Assembly: GCA_003105245.1 (NCBI GenBank)
Contig: PQAI01000241.1
Coordinates: 1,174-9,395, forward strand
Direction: 5' to 3'
Length of the DNA stretch: 8,222 nucleotides
Source of the DNA: Betaproteobacteria bacterium
Lineage (GTDB): Bacteria > Pseudomonadota > Gammaproteobacteria > Burkholderiales > Usitatibacteraceae
A program made the position numbers and the translations under genes. A model generated the notes under the pieces. The model worked only from the letters and a program-made list of their open reading frames with translations, was not told where the DNA came from and ran no database searches. Positions 5,151-8,222 of this stretch are shown piece after piece. How positions within the stretch are numbered: position 1 is the first letter of the stretch; each line of letters starts with the position of its first letter.

Positions 5151-6487
5151 AGGAGCTCACGCTCGACGCCATCCGCCCGGGGCTCGAGGGCGAAATCCCC
5201 GCGACCATCGCCACCTGCGCGCCCGACGGCACGCCCAACTGCGCCTATCTCTCGCAGGTCGAGTACGTGGACCCGGCGCACGTGGCGCTCTCCTGGCAGT
5301 TCTTCAACAAGACGCGCGAGAACGTGCTCGCCAACCCGGTGGCGTGCCTGCTCGTGGTGGACTCGCGCGCCATCGGGCGCTACCGGCTCGTGATCCGCTA
5401 CCTGCGCACCGAGACCTCCGGCCCGCTCTTCGAGCGCATGAAGGCCCGGCTCGCCGGGATCGCCTCCCACACGGGCATGAGCGGCGTCTTCAAGCTCAGG
5501 GGCTCGGACGTCTACCGCGTGGAGTCCATCGAGCGGGTGCCGGGGCCGGTGCTGCCGCCGCCCCCCGAGCGGCGAAACCTGCTCGCCGCGGTGCGCGACT
5601 GCGCGCGCAAGATCGGCGCCGTGACGGACCTGCAGGGGCTCCTGGACACGGCGCTCGCGTGCATCGCGGAGAACTTCTCCATCGACCACGCGATCGTGCT
5701 CCTGCGCGACGCGGGCGGCGAGCGCCTCTACACCGTGGCAAGCCGCGGCTACCCCGATTCCGGCGTGGGCTCGGAGATCCCGCTCGGGCACGGCGTGGTC
5801 GGCGTGGCGGCGCGCGAGCGCACGCCCATCCGCATCGGCTTCGCGCAGGCCGAGTACGCCTACGGCCGCGCAGTGCGGGAGACGGCGCTGCGCGAGGGCC
5901 TCGCGCTCGAGACCGAGATCCCGCTGCCGGGGCTCGCGGAATCGCGAAGCCAGCTCGCCGTGCCCATCGAGGCCTTCGGGCGGCTCATCGGCGTGCTCTT
6001 CGTCGAGGCGGCGGAGGACCTGCGCTTCGGCTACGACGACGAGGATGCGCTGGTCGCGGTGGCCGGGCAGCTCGGCACTTCGATCCACGTGATGCAGTCG
6101 GCGGCGGAGCCCGAGGAGGAGGTCCTCGCCCCGGGCGCGGGCGCGCCGGCGCCGGCCGGCCCGCCGCTGGCGGTGCGCCACTTCGCGGAAAACGACTCGA
6201 TCTTCCTGGGGGGCGACTACCTCATCAAGGGCGTGGCCGGCAGCATCTTCCACGCGCTCGTCTCCGACTACCTCGCCACCGGACGGACCGAGTTCAGCAA
6301 CAAGGAGCTGCGCCTGGACCCGCGCGCGAAGCTGCCGGACCTGAGCGACAACCTGGAGGCGCGCCTCATCCTCCTCTCGCGCCGCCTCGACGAGCGCGAC
6401 GCCGGCGTGCGCATCGAGAAGTCCGGGCGCGGCCGCTTCCGCCTGTGCGTCTCCCGCCGCCTCGAGCTCGTGGAGGCCGGCGCCTAG
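5147..6487 (+). CDS. Split barrel-GAF-C-terminal winged-helix-like fusion protein, probable redox/flavin sensor-regulator
   Basis: The protein has 446 residues. The GTG start at 5147 is fixed by GGAGG (5136-5140), 6 nt upstream, and by the GTGA overlap with the previous gene. Residues ~8-132 are a second FMN-binding split barrel ('GEIPATIATCAPDGTPNCAYLSQVEYV', then 'HVALSWQFFNKTRENVLANPVACLLV'). Residues ~142-315 are a GAF domain ('LLDTALACIAENFSIDHAIVLLRD', 'LYTVASRGYPDSGVGSEIPLGHGVVGVAARERTPIRI', 'SQLAVPIEAFGRLIGVLFVEA'). An Ala/Pro/Glu linker (~318-342) follows. Residues ~343-439 are a basic domain with TEFSNKELRLDP, 'DNLEARLILLSRRLDE' and VRIEKSGRGRFRLCV, a helix-helix-hairpin pattern that resembles a winged helix. 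The first two domains are clear; DNA binding by the third is my inference. Cysteines at 24, 32, 67, 152 and 172 could be redox-active. Its stop shares CTAG with the converging gene. Confidence 0.82.
   Translation: MKELTLDAIRPGLEGEIPATIATCAPDGTPNCAYLSQVEYVDPAHVALSWQFFNKTRENVLANPVACLLVVDSRAIGRYRLVIRYLRTETSGPLFERMKARLAGIASHTGMSGVFKLRGSDVYRVESIERVPGPVLPPPPERRNLLAAVRDCARKIGAVTDLQGLLDTALACIAENFSIDHAIVLLRDAGGERLYTVASRGYPDSGVGSEIPLGHGVVGVAARERTPIRIGFAQAEYAYGRAVRETALREGLALETEIPLPGLAESRSQLAVPIEAFGRLIGVLFVEAAEDLRFGYDDEDALVAVAGQLGTSIHVMQSAAEPEEEVLAPGAGAPAPAGPPLAVRHFAENDSIFLGGDYLIKGVAGSIFHALVSDYLATGRTEFSNKELRLDPRAKLPDLSDNLEARLILLSRRLDERDAGVRIEKSGRGRFRLCVSRRLELVEAGA
6484..6487. other. Shared CTAG: two convergent stop codons overlap
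   Basis: The plus-strand fusion gene stops with TAG at 6485-6487. The minus-strand NmrA gene stops with TAG at 6486-6484. The 4-base palindrome CTAG therefore ends both, leaving no intergenic DNA and no room for a terminator between the two transcription units. Confidence 0.95.
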
Positions 6488-7431
6488 AGCGGGATGCGCG
6501 CGGCGTTGTCCGCGAGCCAGGCCGCGAAGTCCTGCAGGCGCGGGTCGAGGGCGCGGGTGGCCTCGACGCTGCGGGCGGCGCGGTACTCGGCCTCGAAGTC
6601 GCGCTTGTACTGGAACATGTTGCCGAGGTCGTCGGCGCCGGGAAACCCCAGCGCTCGGTAAGCCTCGGGCGGCATGTCGACGTAGCGAACGGGGCGCCCG
6701 AGCGCCTTCGAGAGGGCCTGCGCCATCTCGCCGCCGCTCAGGTGCTCTCCGGCTATCCCGACGCGCTTGCCGACGAGCGCCGGCCCGGCTGCGAAGATCC
6801 CGAAGGCCGAGCGGCCGATGTCCTCCGCGGCGATGCCGGGCAGCTTCGCGTTGCCCATGGGCATGGCGATCGCCAGGTTGCCGTCGGGTCCGGGCCTGGG
6901 GCCCATGCCGGAATGGACGAGGTTGTCCCAGTAGAAGGACGTGAGGAGGTAGGTGGTCGGCACGCCCGCGTCGGCGAAGAGGCGGTCGGCCTCGCCCTTG
7001 GCGTCGAAGTGCGGCACCTTGTAGCGGCCCATGAGCGTGGGCATGCGCGCGCTCTCCAGCGGCACGAGGCGGCGCGTGTCCTCCAGCGTGGACCAGATCG
7101 CGTGCCGCACGCCGGCGCGCCGCGCCGCGCGGGCGAGGGCGCCGGCCTGCGCCAGCTCCTTCTCCGGCGACAGGTGTGCCCAGTAGAAGGTGACGCAGTA
7201 GGCGCCGTGGGCGCCCTCGAAGGCGCGCGCGAGGCTCGCCTCGTCGTCGGCGTCGGCGGCCACGACCTGCGCGCCGGCCGCGGCCAGGGCGCGGGCCGCG
7301 GGCGAGGCGGGATCGCGGGTGAGGGCGCGGGCGACGAATCGCCGTTCCGGATCCTCGAGGATCGCGCGCACGAGCCCTCCGCCCTGGGCGCCCGTGGCGC
7401 CCACGACGGCGATGGTCTTCCGGTCGGTCAT
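6484..7431 (-). CDS. NmrA-family NAD(P)-binding protein (atypical short-chain dehydrogenase / HSCARG-like)
   Basis: The protein has 315 residues, full family length, and is predicted cytoplasmic. The Rossmann glycine motif is VVGATGAQGGG (9-19), and R39 in ALTRD is the usual NADP phosphate contact. Residues 111-121 (AIWSTLEDTRR) and 'HFDAKGEADRLFADAGVPTTYLLTSFYWDNL' (141-171) are characteristic of NmrA/HSCARG proteins; K145 sits where the catalytic Lys of active relatives would be, but the Tyr of the YxxxK pair is missing. Such proteins often sense the NADPH/NADP ratio instead of catalysing a reaction, and some are quinone or isoflavone-type reductases. The ATG at 7431 is preceded by GGAGG (7438-7442, minus strand), 16 bp after the HHE gene's stop, so it is the last gene of a cytochrome-HHE-NmrA operon. 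Sensor versus enzyme cannot be settled from sequence. Confidence 0.88.
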   Translation of the reverse strand: MTDRKTIAVVGATGAQGGGLVRAILEDPERRFVARALTRDPASPAARALAAAGAQVVAADADDEASLARAFEGAHGAYCVTFYWAHLSPEKELAQAGALARAARRAGVRHAIWSTLEDTRRLVPLESARMPTLMGRYKVPHFDAKGEADRLFADAGVPTTYLLTSFYWDNLVHSGMGPRPGPDGNLAIAMPMGNAKLPGIAAEDIGRSAFGIFAAGPALVGKRVGIAGEHLSGGEMAQALSKALGRPVRYVDMPPEAYRALGFPGADDLGNMFQYKRDFEAEYRAARSVEATRALDPRLQDFAAWLADNAARIPL

Positions 7432-7447
7432 CCGCGGCCTCCGCGCT

Positions 7448-8008
7448 TCAAGCCGCCTGCGCCGCCGGGCGCATCGCCCCGGAGGACTCGAGCCAGCGCA
7501 GGTACTTCGGCATCGCGTCGGCCGGGACGGCCGCGAGGATCCGCGCGTGCAGCGCACCCAGCTCGGCGTCGCCGAACGCCGCGAGGAGCGCGGGGCCGTG
7601 GTGCGCCTCCTCGTGCTCCATGTGCAGGAAGTTGTTCGCCATCCAGCGCGCCATGCGCAGGTAGAGGGGATGGGCGAGCTCCCGGCGGTCCGCGGCGCCC
7701 GCATCGAGGAAGTCCGCGATCGCGGTGCGCAGCTCGGCGAACTCCGCGACGTGGCCGGCGTGCTCGAAGGCGGCGCGCGCCGTGGCGCCGGGGCGCCGTG
7801 CCTCGAGCGCGGGGTGCAGGAAGGTGTCCTCGAGGCGCACGTGCTCCTCGCAGAGCGCGAGGCCCTCCAGGACGCGGCCGATCGTCGCGCGCGCGTCGGC
7901 GTCGTCGGCGGGGTCCATGCGCCCGACGGAGACCACGAGGTCGGCCATGAGCGCGCGCAGCGCCTTGTGGATGGGGGCGTAGAGGTCGGGGCGGGAAGCC
8001 GGGTTCAT
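7448..8008 (-). CDS. Hemerythrin-like HHE-domain protein
   Basis: The protein has 186 residues, is all-helical and has no signal peptide. Candidate di-iron ligands follow the HHE pattern: H14 (PIHKAL), H56 with E60 (EEHVRLE), H65, H83/H86 (FEHAGHVAEF), and H129 with E133 (FLHMEHEEAHHG). H56-x3-E60 and H129-x3-E133 are the paired 'HxxxE' signatures of the two half-bundles. HHE proteins bind a non-heme di-iron centre and serve in oxygen, NO or peroxide sensing, iron handling or storage. The ATG at 8008 follows GAGGAGG (8014-8020, minus strand), which itself overlaps the stop codon of the upstream cytochrome gene; this means tight coupling. The C-terminal part (~155-186) is shorter on motifs and may cap the bundle. 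Confidence 0.88.
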   Translation of the reverse strand: MNPASRPDLYAPIHKALRALMADLVVSVGRMDPADDADARATIGRVLEGLALCEEHVRLEDTFLHPALEARRPGATARAAFEHAGHVAEFAELRTAIADFLDAGAADRRELAHPLYLRMARWMANNFLHMEHEEAHHGPALLAAFGDAELGALHARILAAVPADAMPKYLRWLESSGAMRPAAQAA

Positions 8009-8018
8009 GGCGGCCTCC

Positions 8019-8222
8019 TCAGTGCTTCGGCGGCGACGGGAACGCGATCACCGGGCCGTTGGCGGCCCGTCCCGGCGGGAGGTAGGCCGGGGCGGGCTCG
8101 CCGGCCGGGCCGAGGTGGCGCACGAAGCGGTGGAAGGCGCGCAGGTCGGCTTCCGTCATGTCGTGCAGGGCGAACCAGGGCATCGGGGGCCGGTACTGCG
8201 CGCTCTTGGCCACGCGCACCCA
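8019..8222 (-). CDS. c-type cytochrome, C-terminal fragment (5' end outside window)
   Basis: Sixty-seven residues are visible, beginning with a Trp codon at the window edge. The key segment is PPMPWFALHDMTEADLRAF, where M14 of the fragment is the likely sixth (axial) heme ligand, followed by 'FHRFVRHLGPAGEPAPAYLPPG', the last helix and a Pro-rich tail typical of monoheme cytochrome c proteins with an 'MPW..LHDMTD.DL' ending. The CXXCH heme-attachment site and signal peptide would be upstream, outside the window. Such proteins are periplasmic electron carriers. The GTG at 8219 should not be taken as the start, because the frame is open to the edge and the heme site is missing. It is the first visible gene of the operon with the HHE and NmrA genes. 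Confidence 0.75.
   Translation of the reverse strand, partial: WVRVAKSAQYRPPMPWFALHDMTEADLRAFHRFVRHLGPAGEPAPAYLPPGRAANGPVIAFPSPPKH

Noticed and set aside
5047..7950. 967-codon plus-strand open frame across the fusion gene and the minus-strand operon
   Set aside because: It is Arg/Pro/Ala-rich throughout and covers four genes with clear domains in other frames, as expected of a GC-rich shadow frame.

Overview
This is a high-GC, gene-dense stretch with strong Shine-Dalgarno sites and sigma70-like promoters. It suggests a chromosomal segment of a Gram-negative proteobacterium. A betaproteobacterium is my best guess, from the style of the exported repeat protein and the mix of families; this is an inference, since no taxonomic marker gene is present. 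There are no RNA genes, insertion sequences, CRISPR arrays or phage genes, and the window cuts a gene at each end.

Layout. Bases 1-261 hold the C-terminus of a thiamine-pyrophosphate enzyme of the acetolactate synthase / 2-hydroxyacyl-CoA lyase kind. A promoter and a strong 5' leader hairpin follow, then a small cyclic-nucleotide-binding-fold protein without a DNA-binding domain (378-854) and a class I SAM methyltransferase (949-1635). Converging on these from the minus strand are an exported 699-residue protein ending in two 134-residue-period tandem repeats (1651-3750) and, upstream of it, a TauE/SafE-type membrane permease (3879-4631).

The permease is divergent, across only 27 bp, from a two-gene plus-strand operon. 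That operon encodes a small FMN-binding split-barrel (pyridoxamine-phosphate-oxidase-like) protein (4659-5150), then a three-part protein with a split barrel, a GAF domain and a basic, winged-helix-like C-terminal domain (5147-6487). The two genes overlap by GTGA. The second gene meets a minus-strand operon tail-to-tail, with both stop codons inside one CTAG. That operon reads, in transcription order: end of a c-type cytochrome (8019-8222, partial), hemerythrin-like HHE protein (7448-8008), NmrA-type NAD(P)-binding protein (6484-7431).

How the parts may work together. The right half (3879-8222) is rich in redox and sensory folds: flavin split barrels, GAF, hemerythrin, c-type cytochrome and an NAD(P)-sensing Rossmann protein. 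The most unusual object is the split barrel-GAF-C-terminal-domain protein, which could be a flavin-linked sensor-regulator working with its small split-barrel neighbour and perhaps controlling the divergent permease; that link is inferred from gene arrangement only. The other non-coding signals are a G-quadruplex-type G-run cluster beside the exported-protein promoter and a possible bidirectional promoter between the permease and the split-barrel operon.
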